Positions 20,452 to 30,163 of a stretch of 64,000 nucleotides of DNA are shown here, one piece after another. The notes beneath the pieces were generated by a model. The model saw nothing but the letters and a program-made list of their open reading frames with translations, had not been told where the DNA came from and did not search any database. The stretch is from Craspedostauros australis (taxonomy: Eukaryota > Bacillariophyta > Bacillariophyceae > Mastogloiales > Achnanthaceae): NCBI GenBank assembly GCA_026770025.1, contig JAMXDE010000016.1:744001-808000 (forward strand), in the 5' to 3' direction. How positions within the stretch are numbered: position 1 is the stretch's first letter; each line of letters begins with the position of its first letter. The position numbers were made by a program, and so were the translations under genes.

Positions 20452-22698
20452 ATGACAAAACACATAAAATTTAAAAAGAAGCAGAGCGTTTACAAGACCA
20501 GCATGACGCCAGTGACAAAGGACGACGATGGTGACCCCTCCCGCAACAAACAGCGGAAGAAACAAGTGAATTTCGGAGGAGTTGAAATCTCGGGCACACC
20601 CAACGACGGTATCGCCAAAAAGCAGGCAACGTGGACGGCAGCGGAAGAGAAGGAAGTCAAGAGGAAGATGGAGATGAGCAACGCCAAGCCGTACCCGGAG
20701 TGCGTGGGAGCAGGAGACTCTATCAACACAGCATGGAAGGTGGTCCGCAACTACCTCGAATGCGAAAGAGGAGATCTAGAGACAATGGAGGAATGGACCG
20801 AGGTATTCAAGAAAGGGAAAGCCTGCCATTGGGACGCAGCCACGAACCAGAAGGTGCAACAGATGGAGGCTCGACTCCTGGCCACGAAAGCCGATATGTT
20901 CCCACCAGTATTCTGGGAAGAAGGGAACATCATGGGTAGCATCATGACCAACCCTTGGATAGCCGCCCGAGTAGTCAACAAAACCACATCGACCGAATCA
21001 CCGGAGAAGCGACGCAGAATCAGCGGAGACAACAAGCCGAAAACGACCGCTACGAAGCCAACCAAAGCAGGAACCCAACAAACAAGCAAAACAAAGCAAA
21101 AGCAAAAGTCACAGCCCAAGCCTGACAAGGATACACAGCGCCAACCAATCAACACCACTGGTAAGGAGAAGCAAGAGAGCACGGCCACAAACCCATACAA
21201 GAAAAACTCTCCAACGTTCGCAGAAGCCCTGAAATCAACCCCGATTACAGCAGGCAAAGATGGGCCAACGCTCCTCCCAGCCAGCCAGTTCTTCCTCAGC
21301 AAGCCAATGGTGAAAAAAGACCACAAGCGCAACGTCAACGAGGCATTGGGACGGAAGTTCAGCACCTACTGCACCTTCCGTAGCCCCACATTGAAAGGGA
21401 AAGACAAATCCGTGGAGAAAGAAGTGACCGAGGCAATGGCCACCCTAATGGCGCACCTATTCACGCAAGACCCAGACCTGATCATACACCGATGGGACGG
21501 ACAAGGCCAAGGTTTGACAGCCGACAGTGACAAAGTGACCTCGGTTTCCAAAATCAGGAACTACGTGAACAAGATGTACACAAAGGCAGGCAAGCAGACA
21601 TGGTGCCAGTTCTACTTCTCACACAACAAGGAGTGGGCAGAGCTGCAGGACGACGGACACCTCCAGGACAACGACATCATACTTTCCAAGTGCACAGTAC
21701 AAGCAAGAGAAGAAGTGCCAGTAGGATGGTTCTGCGCCAGCCACAGATCAACCAACTGTAATGACTTAACCGAGGCCATCAACAACCTGGAGGATATGGT
21801 GAAGGCAAAAGTCAAGGTGGGCATACGTATGCAGTCAATCAAACTGGACAAGTACGAAAAGGTGAAGAAAGAGGACCAGATTTACGCGGCGCACATCCTT
21901 GCAAGCAAGGAAGATGCCATCAAGTGTGAACAACTCATGGGGAAACTGTTTGCGGCAGGCAAGAACAGGATCTTGGGCAAGCGCCTCCGTTTCATATCCG
22001 ACCTCACCGATGAACAACGCCCAGCAACACACGAGGACAGGTGCAACGCGATGCTGTACAAAAAGAAACAGAAAGAATTCCTGGAGAACACGAAGACCAC
22101 CATCGTTTCCTTCATCCACAGCCTCGACTACGTCGAACCCAAGAACAAGGTATCCCTGCGCAACGTCCTTGCCAAGCTCATGTCGACCTCAGGAGACAAG
22201 GACGGGTCAGCGCTATTCCTGGCCGTTGAGAACGGCAGGAACTGGGGCGACACAGTGTTTGTGTACAGCCAGGACGTCGCTGAGGAAGCCAGCATGATAA
22301 TCCCACTGCTGCCCACGGTGGTGTACAAGTACTGTGGCGGCAAAGCAGCCACCTGGTTCACAGATTACATCTGGGATGCCAACACAAGCTACAAGATGAA
22401 CATGCACGGCGAGGTAATCAAAGCGGATTGGGAGCGGGACATTCTTAAGAAGCAAGTGGACGACGAATGGTACGCCAGCATGGGACTGCAACGCCCAGAA
22501 GATGACAAAGAGGAACCTGAAAACAAACAGCCCAAGATGACCTTTGCGATCGACTTTGGTACCATACCCAAAACCATGGACAGAGACCACGGATCCGTGG
22601 GAGTGATGCGAAGGTGGCACAACTGCGATGACGCGTCCCTGAGATCCGCCATCACTTCAATGAAGTCACAATGTCCAGAAGCAAAAAAGAGACAATGA
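20452..22698 (+). CDS. LINE ORF1 protein
   Basis: The protein has 748 residues. The first 280 are basic, Lys/Thr/Gln-rich and disordered-looking, suited to binding nucleic acid. The rest (about 290-720) is a folded-looking region rich in Trp, Lys and Asp with no motif I can name and no CCHC knuckle. In LINEs the first ORF usually makes an RNA-binding chaperone; assigning that role here is by position only. Its end overlaps the next frame by 28 nt. Confidence 0.75.
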   Translation: MTKHIKFKKKQSVYKTSMTPVTKDDDGDPSRNKQRKKQVNFGGVEISGTPNDGIAKKQATWTAAEEKEVKRKMEMSNAKPYPECVGAGDSINTAWKVVRNYLECERGDLETMEEWTEVFKKGKACHWDAATNQKVQQMEARLLATKADMFPPVFWEEGNIMGSIMTNPWIAARVVNKTTSTESPEKRRRISGDNKPKTTATKPTKAGTQQTSKTKQKQKSQPKPDKDTQRQPINTTGKEKQESTATNPYKKNSPTFAEALKSTPITAGKDGPTLLPASQFFLSKPMVKKDHKRNVNEALGRKFSTYCTFRSPTLKGKDKSVEKEVTEAMATLMAHLFTQDPDLIIHRWDGQGQGLTADSDKVTSVSKIRNYVNKMYTKAGKQTWCQFYFSHNKEWAELQDDGHLQDNDIILSKCTVQAREEVPVGWFCASHRSTNCNDLTEAINNLEDMVKAKVKVGIRMQSIKLDKYEKVKKEDQIYAAHILASKEDAIKCEQLMGKLFAAGKNRILGKRLRFISDLTDEQRPATHEDRCNAMLYKKKQKEFLENTKTTIVSFIHSLDYVEPKNKVSLRNVLAKLMSTSGDKDGSALFLAVENGRNWGDTVFVYSQDVAEEASMIIPLLPTVVYKYCGGKAATWFTDYIWDANTSYKMNMHGEVIKADWERDILKKQVDDEWYASMGLQRPEDDKEEPENKQPKMTFAIDFGTIPKTMDRDHGSVGVMRRWHNCDDASLRSAITSMKSQCPEAKKRQ

Positions 22699-23057
22699 GA
22701 GTGGTGAGTGAAGCAATGAAAAAACTAGAAGTGATCGACCCGGAGGCCAGGGCCCAATGGATGGAAGCTATTCTTGGTCCCGGTGCGGCAGGCAAGACCA
22801 AATCCGCGACAGGTACAGCGGCATCTCAACCCAACAGCGACGGAACCGATAACCCCCCGGAAGGAAAGGACGTCAACCGGGCCACCCAGACACTTGAGGA
22901 ACTGCAGGGCAGGAGCAAAGCCAAGGACTTTATGGAAACTGAGGACGACGGGTCAATGTCCGACGTGTCGATGGGATCAGGTCCTTCCTATCAGGTGCAG
23001 AACAACGTCACCCCCCGCCGAAGTGGTCAACCTGGCCGACCTTTCGTCAGACGATGA
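22671..23057 (+). CDS. Short LINE frame overlapping ORF1
   Basis: The frame has 128 residues beginning within the last codons of ORF1 (MSRSKKETMRVV). The first 110 residues look coding: a helix (SEAMKKLEVIDPEARAQWM), then a Ser/Thr-rich linker and an acidic stretch. Its last 15 residues, after a C6 run at 23011-23016, look out of frame. The overlapping frame 22774-23340 seems to carry the coding sense onward. Confidence 0.5.
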   Translation: MSRSKKETMRVVSEAMKKLEVIDPEARAQWMEAILGPGAAGKTKSATGTAASQPNSDGTDNPPEGKDVNRATQTLEELQGRSKAKDFMETEDDGSMSDVSMGSGPSYQVQNNVTPRRSGQPGRPFVRR

Positions 23058-23340
23058 ATCAGGGACCCCGTTCCCTCGACTGACCACCAGGAAAATGAGG
23101 ACCAGAGCGCAAGCCAAAAAGAAAGAAAAGGAAGAGTGTATCTCCAAGGTAAAGGAGCGCCACCATAGTGATGCAACCATGAAGCGCGCGGTCAGCCCGA
23201 TGAAGAAGGCCAGACCCAGAACTGACATCCCAGCAACAGACGACAACAGGCCACTCGTGCGGCCAACAAAGCAGACAGAACTATCTGCACCCACAAACAG
23301 TTCAACCGCCAGCGACTCGAAGATCGCAGGCCAAGAATGA
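22774..23340 (+). CDS. Second short LINE frame, overlapping in +1
   Basis: It is open for 188 codons. The part after about 23017 looks coding: VVNLADLSSDDESGTPFPRL followed by a Lys-rich stretch typical of a nuclear localisation signal. The part before that is the shadow of the previous frame. Production by frameshifting at the C run or as a separate frame cannot be distinguished here. The stop overlaps the next ATG as ATGA (23337-23340). Confidence 0.4.
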   Translation: MVPVRQARPNPRQVQRHLNPTATEPITPRKERTSTGPPRHLRNCRAGAKPRTLWKLRTTGQCPTCRWDQVLPIRCRTTSPPAEVVNLADLSSDDESGTPFPRLTTRKMRTRAQAKKKEKEECISKVKERHHSDATMKRAVSPMKKARPRTDIPATDDNRPLVRPTKQTELSAPTNSSTASDSKIAGQE

Positions 23341-23792
23341 GGGTACCCTCAGGGCAAACCAAGGGTGGTGAACCAAGACCGGAATCCACCCAACTGGTTA
23401 GAGGGAGGACGAATGGGGTAGGAACCCCACTAATCAAAGGGAGGCAGCAATCAAAGGAAGAAGGCCAACAAGAAATTCAGACAAGGGAGGACGAACGGGA
23501 AGGCACGGAGCCAAGTAGGGAGACCTTGCACACCGAGGAACGAACGGAGACCGGCGTACGTGAGAACCATCGACCGTTACAGAGGGTTAAAATACCTAAC
23601 AAGAAAAAAATAAACAGAGAGCGACAACGTTTCAGTCCGCCCGAGAAGGCCACGACAGGCGAACAAACGGGACAAGGCAAGAGACACGCGAAACAGAGGT
23701 CAGCAACATTCAGGCCCCAACGGAAAAGGACCCAACATCAACAAACACAACACAGACCATGCCCGAAGACGGTATTTTCGGCAACACAATGA
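23337..23792 (+). CDS. Third short LINE frame, basic protein
   Basis: The frame has 151 residues, very rich in Arg, Lys, Glu, Gln and Thr, without known domains. It starts in an ATGA overlap with the previous stop and overlaps the ORF2 start (23759) by 34 nt. It may be a true small protein, or a leader that lets ribosomes reach ORF2 by termination-reinitiation. Confidence 0.4.
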   Translation: MRVPSGQTKGGEPRPESTQLVRGRTNGVGTPLIKGRQQSKEEGQQEIQTREDEREGTEPSRETLHTEERTETGVRENHRPLQRVKIPNKKKINRERQRFSPPEKATTGEQTGQGKRHAKQRSATFRPQRKRTQHQQTQHRPCPKTVFSATQ

Positions 23793-26700
23793 GGCAACCG
23801 CGAGCAGGTACAATCAGGCTCGCGTTCCAAAACATTGGGAGGTTACCAGTGGAACCATGGAAACGCAAGAACGGCCAAATTGGAGAAGAAGTAAAACGAA
23901 GACACATTCACGTGCTCATGATGGCGGAAATTGGACTCAACTGGAAGTCAATGAAGATCGGGGATTCATGGTCCGGAAGAGCGGTGAAATGGGGCGGGCA
24001 CACCAAGGCTAGCGCGGCCTACAACCGCAACAGCCCACATGCAAACAAAGTGCAGTTCGGAGGCACAGGAATTGCAACGTCAAAATATCTCGCCAAGCGA
24101 GTGGTCGACGAAGGGGAGGACCCGGACAACCTGGGACGATGGGTGTGGCAGAGGATAGAAGGGCGAAAGGGCAAACACATACGAGTGGTGGCAGCCTACC
24201 GAGCATGCACATCAAGCCGACCAACTTCCACTTGGGCCCAGCAACGTACCTATCTCCTTGGGCGAGGGGACACAAGGGAACCCAGGGAGGCAATGTTGCT
24301 CGACCTCGCTCAGAGTATACGGGAGTGGAAACAGGATGGCGATAGTGTGGTAGTCGGCATAGACGCAAACCAAGATGTCAACGAAGGCAGATGCGCCGAA
24401 GTATTCAGCGAGTTGGGCATGTGTGAGGCAATCACGGATATGCACCCCAACCTACAAAGACAAGCAACCCAGCACCGCAACAGGAACCATGTCCCGATCG
24501 ACGGCATTTACGTGACGAGCGACATCGAACTTATGGAGGCCGGCTACTTGGGTTTTGGAGAAGCTATTGACTCCGACCACAGGATGCTGTGGGTCGACAT
24601 CAAAGAGGCAAGCACCATCGGCATCTTGAACCCGCTGGTGGGAGTGGAGCCACGACGTCTACGAATGGTGGACCAGACGGCGGTGAGCAAGTACCAGGAA
24701 GCGCTGTGGTGCAAGGCGCAACAAAGAGGGTACCACTGGAGAATTGAGGAGCTCGAGGAGGACGTCCGTACCCAGGGTAAGGTCACCACAGAGCTGGCCA
24801 AGGAGTACAACGCCATCGATGAGGGGATGGACCAGCTCCGAGTAGAAGCAGAGGCGGAATGCAGGAAGCTGAGAATGGGGGCACTAGAATGGTCACCGAC
24901 ACTGAAGCGGCTCAGAGACGAGGTCAGGCTTTGGACATCGGTATGGAAAAAACAGAACAACATTCACATCAGCTCGTCCCTCATAAAGCGGCTGGCCAAA
25001 CGGCTGCGGATCCACAGGCCACGCCAGCTATGCCCGGAGCAAGTAAGAGAGAAGATGGATGCCGCCAGGCAGGCCTATGCAGCCGCAAAACCAACCGCAT
25101 CTCAACTGCGTGACGCTTTCATGCTGCACAAAGGAGTGGAAGAATCAGCAAGGTGGGGTACGGCACTGGAGAACACGGCGAGCCATATTCGCAGAATGAG
25201 GGAGCGCCAGATTCGAGACAACCGGCGTCTCAAGGCGTGCCTCAAGCCAAAGCAAACGCTAGCCACCAAGGTCACAGTTACCGGGGACGATGGGGAGTTA
25301 ACAGTGTGCGATACAAAGCACGCCATCGAAAAGGCGTGCATTGTGGAGAACAAGAAACGCTTCCTCCAAACATCGTGTACCCCATTCATGACCGGCGAAC
25401 TGCGGCGTCGCTTTGGTTTCCTCGCGGACACCGCAGACGCCAACCAAGTATGCGAAGGGAAGTGGAAGCCCACGCAACTGACGGACGAGTACCCACGTAT
25501 GCTGCTGACGCAAGTAGGATCGACCCCTTCAGCGACGCCCAACACCTCGTTTACAGTGCAAGACCACGTTGATGGATGGGCAAAACAGAAGGAACGAACA
25601 TCGTCCGAACCGTCGGCCCCCCACTTTGGTCACTTCAAGGCGGCGGCTCAGCACGAAGGGCTTGCGGCGATCGACTGTCGGCTGCGAAGGATTCCGTATG
25701 AGACGGGGTTCTCCCCCACATCGTGGAAGGTGATGACCGACTTCCAGATCCTCAAGAAAGCTGGAGTGTTCGATGTCGCGAAGATGCGAACCATCCAGCT
25801 GTTCCACCCCGCCTTCAACATGAATAACAAGAAACTGGGAAGAGATCTGATGCAGACAGCTGAAAGCAACGGCCGAATGGCAACAGAACAGTTTGGGAGC
25901 CGTAAAGGCCACAAGGCGTCAACAGCCGCTCTGTGTAAGAGAGTGGTGGTCGACGTCATGAGGCAAAAGCGGCAGAATGGGGCCATATGCTCCAACGACG
26001 CCAAGTCATGCTATGACAGGGTGGTGCACAGCGTGGCATCGATGGCCATGGTGCATGCAGGCGGAAGGCGATCGGCAGTGAAGTCCATGTTTGGCACTCT
26101 GCAACAGGCAGAACATCACATACGCACAGCATACGGGGTGTCCTCCAGGACCTACGGAAACACGGGATGGGTGCCAATGCAGGGCTTAGCCCAGGGCAAC
26201 GGCTGTGGGCCAGCGGCTTGGGCCGCCATCAGTTCACCTATGTTCGAGGCCATGCGCGCCCAGCGTCATGGGGCGAACTTCATTTCGGTTCTCAGCAACA
26301 AGGAAGTGAACTTGGTGGGTCTTAGCTTCGTTGACGACGCAGACCTGATGGTATCCAGACCGGGTGAGTCCTTCGAAACGGTGACGCAAAGAACACAAAA
26401 GGCACTGGAGGATTGGGAAGGGGTACTACGGACTACGGGAGGGGCCTTAGTTCCAGCCAAAAGCTTCTGGTGGGGCTTGTCATTTGACTACGTCGCCGGG
26501 CAATGGAAGATGAAGACAACAAGGGCAGCGCCGGCACAAGTGCAGGTACGCGACGCACACGGTGTCAACAGGGAGCTGAGGCAACTCGATCCCGGCGAGT
26601 CCGAACAAACCTTGGGAGTGTTTATGAACATGACAGGCACGTCGGAGGCCCAAGTCCGTTACCTACGGCGGAAGTCCGAGGAATTTGCAGACAGGGTAGT

Positions 26701-29422
26701 CTCGGGTGGGCTGCAGCAGGACCTCGTATGGATGGCGATCACCACGCGGATAACCAAGACACTGGAATACCCTATGGAGGCTGTGACGCTCAACCAACGT
26801 CAGTGGGACTTCGTGTACGCGCCAATATGGTCCAAAGCCCTGCCGCGCGGTGGTGTGGCCCGAACATTTCCGCGTGCGGTTCTGTTTGGGCCCAGGGCGA
26901 ATGGTGGTATTGGCATGCGCAATCCCATGGTGTGGCAGCTGGCTACTCAGATCCAAGCCATGGCACATGAGGTCAGCACAAGGTCGATCACGGGAAGAAT
27001 GATTGAGCTATCTATCGAGCAAGCGAAGATGGAAACTGCAAGCGGGGGATCTCTGTTCAAGCAAAGTTTTGCCGCTTGCGGTAGCTACGTCACAGCGTCG
27101 TGGGTGACGCAAGTGTGGGCGAACGCACAGAGGTTTGGCGTGTCGATTGAAGAGACGGGGCCATCTGTCCGGAAACAGCGAGTGGGAGACGTATTTCTCT
27201 TGGACAGTTGGCGCTGCCAGGGGTACAACAACAGGCAAAAAAAGATGTTGAACGAGTGTCGTATGCTACTAAAAGTCAGGACACTTTCGGATATGGTGAC
27301 GGCGGATGGCACCAGAGTCATGAGGATCGCGTTCCTGGGTAAGAATGGGAGCGTCACAGCGTCAGCAGGCCACCCACGTATGCCAGGGAGGCTAACACGG
27401 CGACACTGGCTGTTGTGGCAAGAGTGGATAGAAGGGTTCACGGAGGACCGCCACCTGAGGCTCCGGCGGCGTATGCAAGCTTGGATCCACGATGACCACG
27501 GCTGGGTGTGGTGGCGGGATCCTGACGACGAGTACACGGCATGGCGACGGGTGGGTCAGAGTTTCCAAGTATGGCAAAGTCCCCCGGGCAGGCGGGGGCG
27601 CCGATCGGAGTTTAAGGCTACGGCCGCGGCGATACGGGGTCTTCCGGCAAGGGCTCGGCGCACCTCCCCGCTGAACGAGGGTCATCGTGCGGTGTTGCTC
27701 GAAGCATTGGAGCGGCCGCGTGTGGGTGAAGCATTGCCCTCAACGCCCAGGAGGGTAGCGTTCGATTCAGGATGGTGTTGGGAGCGTGGCCATATATCAG
27801 GCGACGCGACGGACTCGGAATTGCGCGCAGCGGTGCGAAGAGGCGATGTGCTGGCCGTCAGTGATGGGTCATTCAAAATGGGCTTTGGTACGTCAGCGTA
27901 CGTCCTGAGCGTGTTGGACTCCGGCGTGCAGCGCACAGGGTGCAACGTGGTTCCAGGGGGGTCAGCAGTGCAGTCGGCATACCGCAGTGAGTTGGCCGGT
28001 GTGGCTGGGATACTACGAGAACTGCTGGAGCTAGAGAAGGGCGGGAGTCTGGGGCAGGGCCCAGTGGTCGTCGGTCTCGACGGGATGAAAGCCATGGAGA
28101 ACTGTCGTGATGGAGTGGCGCAGGTAAACCAGCCGTCCTATGACATGCTCGGTCACATCAAAGCTATGCGTGAGCGGTTGTCAGTGGAGGTAAGGTTCCG
28201 CTGGGTCCGGGGGCACCAAGATGATGGACCAGGGCGGTTGGACCGATGGGCGCTCCTCAACGTCCACTGCGACGGAGTGGCCAAGAGATACTGGGAGGCT
28301 TCAGTGGGCAAGCCACCGCCCGTGTGGCGTGGTGAGGGATCCTTTCAATGGCGTCTGAGGATACAGGACACCAAATCTTCGTGGGCAGCGTCTGGCATCC
28401 ATGACGACATCGTGGGTGCTACGGTAGAAGGCTATTGGGGCAGGAAGCTAGGTGTGGTCAGGCAAGCCAGCGGGTCCACGGCCTGTCAAGGACGCCGCAA
28501 GGCGCAAGGCAAGGCGTCTTGGCGACAACGAGTCTTTGTGTCCAAGATGGCCACCGGGTTCATCGGGGTGGGAGCAAAACTCAAACAGTACGGGGTCGAG
28601 GAGCAGTGTCCATGGTGTGGACAATCTGAGACAGCAGTGCACGTGGTTCAGTGTGCGGAGTCAGGACAGGCGTGGGAGGCCTGCTTCCAGCAGTACGTGG
28701 AGGAGTTGGAGCTCATCGGAACGAGCGGACCTATGGTGAGCTACATATTTGCGAGCCTGAGATCATACTGTGGGCGGTCGGTGCGCGATGGTTTTAGCGA
28801 GGCGACGCCCGTGCAGTGGTGGCCCATACTGTTGGGCTGGATCCCGCAGGAGTGGTGCGACCAGCAAGCGGAGTGGTTCGAACAGTACGGCACAGGGCGG
28901 CGGTTCTACACGATTGAGTCTTGGGCCCGCGACGCGGTGCTAGCGGGCTGGCGGTTCGTGCACGGCGTGTGGAGGTGCCGAAACAGAGTCAAAAGTGCGG
29001 CAGCCAAGGCTCTTGCTGAGGCGCAGGCGTCGATGGACGCGGTGACAGAGGAGACCGAGCGTTCCCGTGGGTTCATGGGCTGGGACCGTCTCGACAGGGC
29101 GGTGGCAGAGCATGGATCTGATGCAGCCTCGATGGCCGGCGAACATACAAGGTCGGCGTGGCTGCGGTTCGTACGCGCGGTTAGAACCGGTGGACCCGAC
29201 GCGTGGGTTGGAGACGGCATCGACGACCTGGGTCCGACTGCCGGCAATCCGGTCACAGCGACAGGAAATCAAGGAGCGGCACCTCAAGACGCGAGTGCAC
29301 AGGGTCGGTGTTCTGCGGTGGTGGCCAGTAACCCAGCCGAAGGCACCCAAGCCCAAACACAGGCCGCCTGCGGCGGCCTGTGTAGGGCAGAGCGCCTTCG
29401 GCTGGGTACGATAGGTGATTAG
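23759..29422 (+). CDS. LINE ORF2: endonuclease, reverse transcriptase, RNase H
   Basis: The protein has 1,887 residues. The N-terminal APE-type endonuclease (about 18-280) shows FQNIG, MMAEIGLNW, GIDANQD and a closing IDSDHR. The reverse transcriptase (about 600-920) has motif A NDAKSCYD, motif B QGLAQGNGCGPAAW and the catalytic FVDD near residue 857. RNase H (about 1360-1510) has VSDGS, YRSEL, LDG and RWVRGHQDD. A zinc knuckle CPWCGQSETAVHVVQC lies near 1617. These parts nick target DNA, copy the RNA in place and remove it. No stop or frameshift interrupts the frame. The last codons form a strong hairpin. Confidence 0.93.
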   Translation: MPEDGIFGNTMRQPRAGTIRLAFQNIGRLPVEPWKRKNGQIGEEVKRRHIHVLMMAEIGLNWKSMKIGDSWSGRAVKWGGHTKASAAYNRNSPHANKVQFGGTGIATSKYLAKRVVDEGEDPDNLGRWVWQRIEGRKGKHIRVVAAYRACTSSRPTSTWAQQRTYLLGRGDTREPREAMLLDLAQSIREWKQDGDSVVVGIDANQDVNEGRCAEVFSELGMCEAITDMHPNLQRQATQHRNRNHVPIDGIYVTSDIELMEAGYLGFGEAIDSDHRMLWVDIKEASTIGILNPLVGVEPRRLRMVDQTAVSKYQEALWCKAQQRGYHWRIEELEEDVRTQGKVTTELAKEYNAIDEGMDQLRVEAEAECRKLRMGALEWSPTLKRLRDEVRLWTSVWKKQNNIHISSSLIKRLAKRLRIHRPRQLCPEQVREKMDAARQAYAAAKPTASQLRDAFMLHKGVEESARWGTALENTASHIRRMRERQIRDNRRLKACLKPKQTLATKVTVTGDDGELTVCDTKHAIEKACIVENKKRFLQTSCTPFMTGELRRRFGFLADTADANQVCEGKWKPTQLTDEYPRMLLTQVGSTPSATPNTSFTVQDHVDGWAKQKERTSSEPSAPHFGHFKAAAQHEGLAAIDCRLRRIPYETGFSPTSWKVMTDFQILKKAGVFDVAKMRTIQLFHPAFNMNNKKLGRDLMQTAESNGRMATEQFGSRKGHKASTAALCKRVVVDVMRQKRQNGAICSNDAKSCYDRVVHSVASMAMVHAGGRRSAVKSMFGTLQQAEHHIRTAYGVSSRTYGNTGWVPMQGLAQGNGCGPAAWAAISSPMFEAMRAQRHGANFISVLSNKEVNLVGLSFVDDADLMVSRPGESFETVTQRTQKALEDWEGVLRTTGGALVPAKSFWWGLSFDYVAGQWKMKTTRAAPAQVQVRDAHGVNRELRQLDPGESEQTLGVFMNMTGTSEAQVRYLRRKSEEFADRVVSGGLQQDLVWMAITTRITKTLEYPMEAVTLNQRQWDFVYAPIWSKALPRGGVARTFPRAVLFGPRANGGIGMRNPMVWQLATQIQAMAHEVSTRSITGRMIELSIEQAKMETASGGSLFKQSFAACGSYVTASWVTQVWANAQRFGVSIEETGPSVRKQRVGDVFLLDSWRCQGYNNRQKKMLNECRMLLKVRTLSDMVTADGTRVMRIAFLGKNGSVTASAGHPRMPGRLTRRHWLLWQEWIEGFTEDRHLRLRRRMQAWIHDDHGWVWWRDPDDEYTAWRRVGQSFQVWQSPPGRRGRRSEFKATAAAIRGLPARARRTSPLNEGHRAVLLEALERPRVGEALPSTPRRVAFDSGWCWERGHISGDATDSELRAAVRRGDVLAVSDGSFKMGFGTSAYVLSVLDSGVQRTGCNVVPGGSAVQSAYRSELAGVAGILRELLELEKGGSLGQGPVVVGLDGMKAMENCRDGVAQVNQPSYDMLGHIKAMRERLSVEVRFRWVRGHQDDGPGRLDRWALLNVHCDGVAKRYWEASVGKPPPVWRGEGSFQWRLRIQDTKSSWAASGIHDDIVGATVEGYWGRKLGVVRQASGSTACQGRRKAQGKASWRQRVFVSKMATGFIGVGAKLKQYGVEEQCPWCGQSETAVHVVQCAESGQAWEACFQQYVEELELIGTSGPMVSYIFASLRSYCGRSVRDGFSEATPVQWWPILLGWIPQEWCDQQAEWFEQYGTGRRFYTIESWARDAVLAGWRFVHGVWRCRNRVKSAAAKALAEAQASMDAVTEETERSRGFMGWDRLDRAVAEHGSDAASMAGEHTRSAWLRFVRAVRTGGPDAWVGDGIDDLGPTAGNPVTATGNQGAAPQDASAQGRCSAVVASNPAEGTQAQTQAACGGLCRAERLRLGTIGD
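29331..29407 (+). other. Two-storey hairpin at the LINE 3' end
   Basis: An outer perfect 14-bp stem (29331-29344 with 29394-29407) encloses 12- and 10-nt internal loops. Inside is a perfect GC-rich 12-bp stem (29357-29368 with 29372-29383) capped by TGC. It ends 12 nt before the ORF2 stop codon. LINE reverse transcriptases of the stringent type recognise 3' stem-loops of their RNA, so this is a candidate recognition structure. Confidence 0.75.
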
Positions 29423-29630
29423 CAAGGAGTGCGGTCGTTGCTGGCCAGGTTCGCGAGCCTTCGGATGGGGCTGGTGGGCGCCGGCGGGTCGGCGGTCTGA
29501 AAGGAAGCGTGGTGGGCGCGATTATCTGTGATATACTCGACCTAGCCGGAGCCGTATGGCGTGTGCGGGCGAGTCTAAAGCCCTCGGGGCATTCCCTTCT
29601 ATGGGTTTAGTCATTGTGAGTTATTATTAT
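29423..29630 (+). other. LINE 3' UTR
   Basis: The 208 bp follow the ORF2 stop and end in a TTATTATTATTG simple tail directly abutting the right target-site duplication. Confidence 0.7.
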
Positions 29631-29650
29631 TGTTATAATGGATGGATCCA
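29631..29650. repeat. Right target-site duplication of the LINE
   Basis: Identical to 20306-20325; see the left copy. Confidence 0.9.
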
Positions 29651-30163
29651 ACTTTGATCGGGTTGGGTTGTGATGGCAGTTTTCGCTGTGATTCTTCCCA
29701 TTTACTAATCATGTTAATCGAAAATACTGGTTGGGCATCTCGCAAATCCAAAGCAAGAGCTCCAATAGTTGTACGTCTGTTGTAGTTGCTCGTGAACTGC
29801 GACAACTGTCATGCGATACTGACAAAAACAACAAGAGAAATGATGGGCTGCATTCGAGGTGGCCTAACCGACGTCATCGCCATGACTTTACAACCAAACC
29901 ACCTCGAAAGCAGCAATCTCAGATTCTGAATCCCAAGCTGTCGAAGTACAGGGTTGCCAGGTTTCATCTCGATCGGGTGTGCAAAATCAAAGTATCACGC
30001 GTGGATCACATCGCTCTTCGCTCGCAAGAGTAGATCCAACTCTACTGTTCGCCAGTTTTGGATGTTTGACCACAGAGCCACAGCCGCAAGGCCCGTCAAT
30101 AGATCTTACGGATACAGGAAGCGACATGCTACTTTACGTACGGTACAGACTCGGATGCGCAGC
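29651..30163. other. Intergenic DNA right of the LINE
   Basis: No gene is seen. Before insertion this DNA directly continued the upstream region of the oxygenase gene, so it may hold that gene's original promoter as well as the 3' end of the sulfotransferase-like gene. Confidence 0.5.

Larger units (their letters stand above)
20326..29630 (+). mobile_element. Full-length LINE retrotransposon (APE-RT-RNase H type)
   Basis: The element is about 9.3 kb and bounded by an identical 20-bp target-site duplication. It has a short 5' UTR (about 126 bp), a 748-residue ORF1, a zone of short overlapping frames and a 1,887-residue ORF2. A 208-bp 3' UTR ends in TTATTATTATTG-like simple sequence rather than poly(A). 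Both large frames are open and the duplication has no mismatch, so the insertion is recent and the element may still be active. Presence of RNase H and an APE endonuclease place it among non-LTR elements of the I/Ambal-like kind; the exact clade needs a phylogeny. It has no LTRs. Confidence 0.9.
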
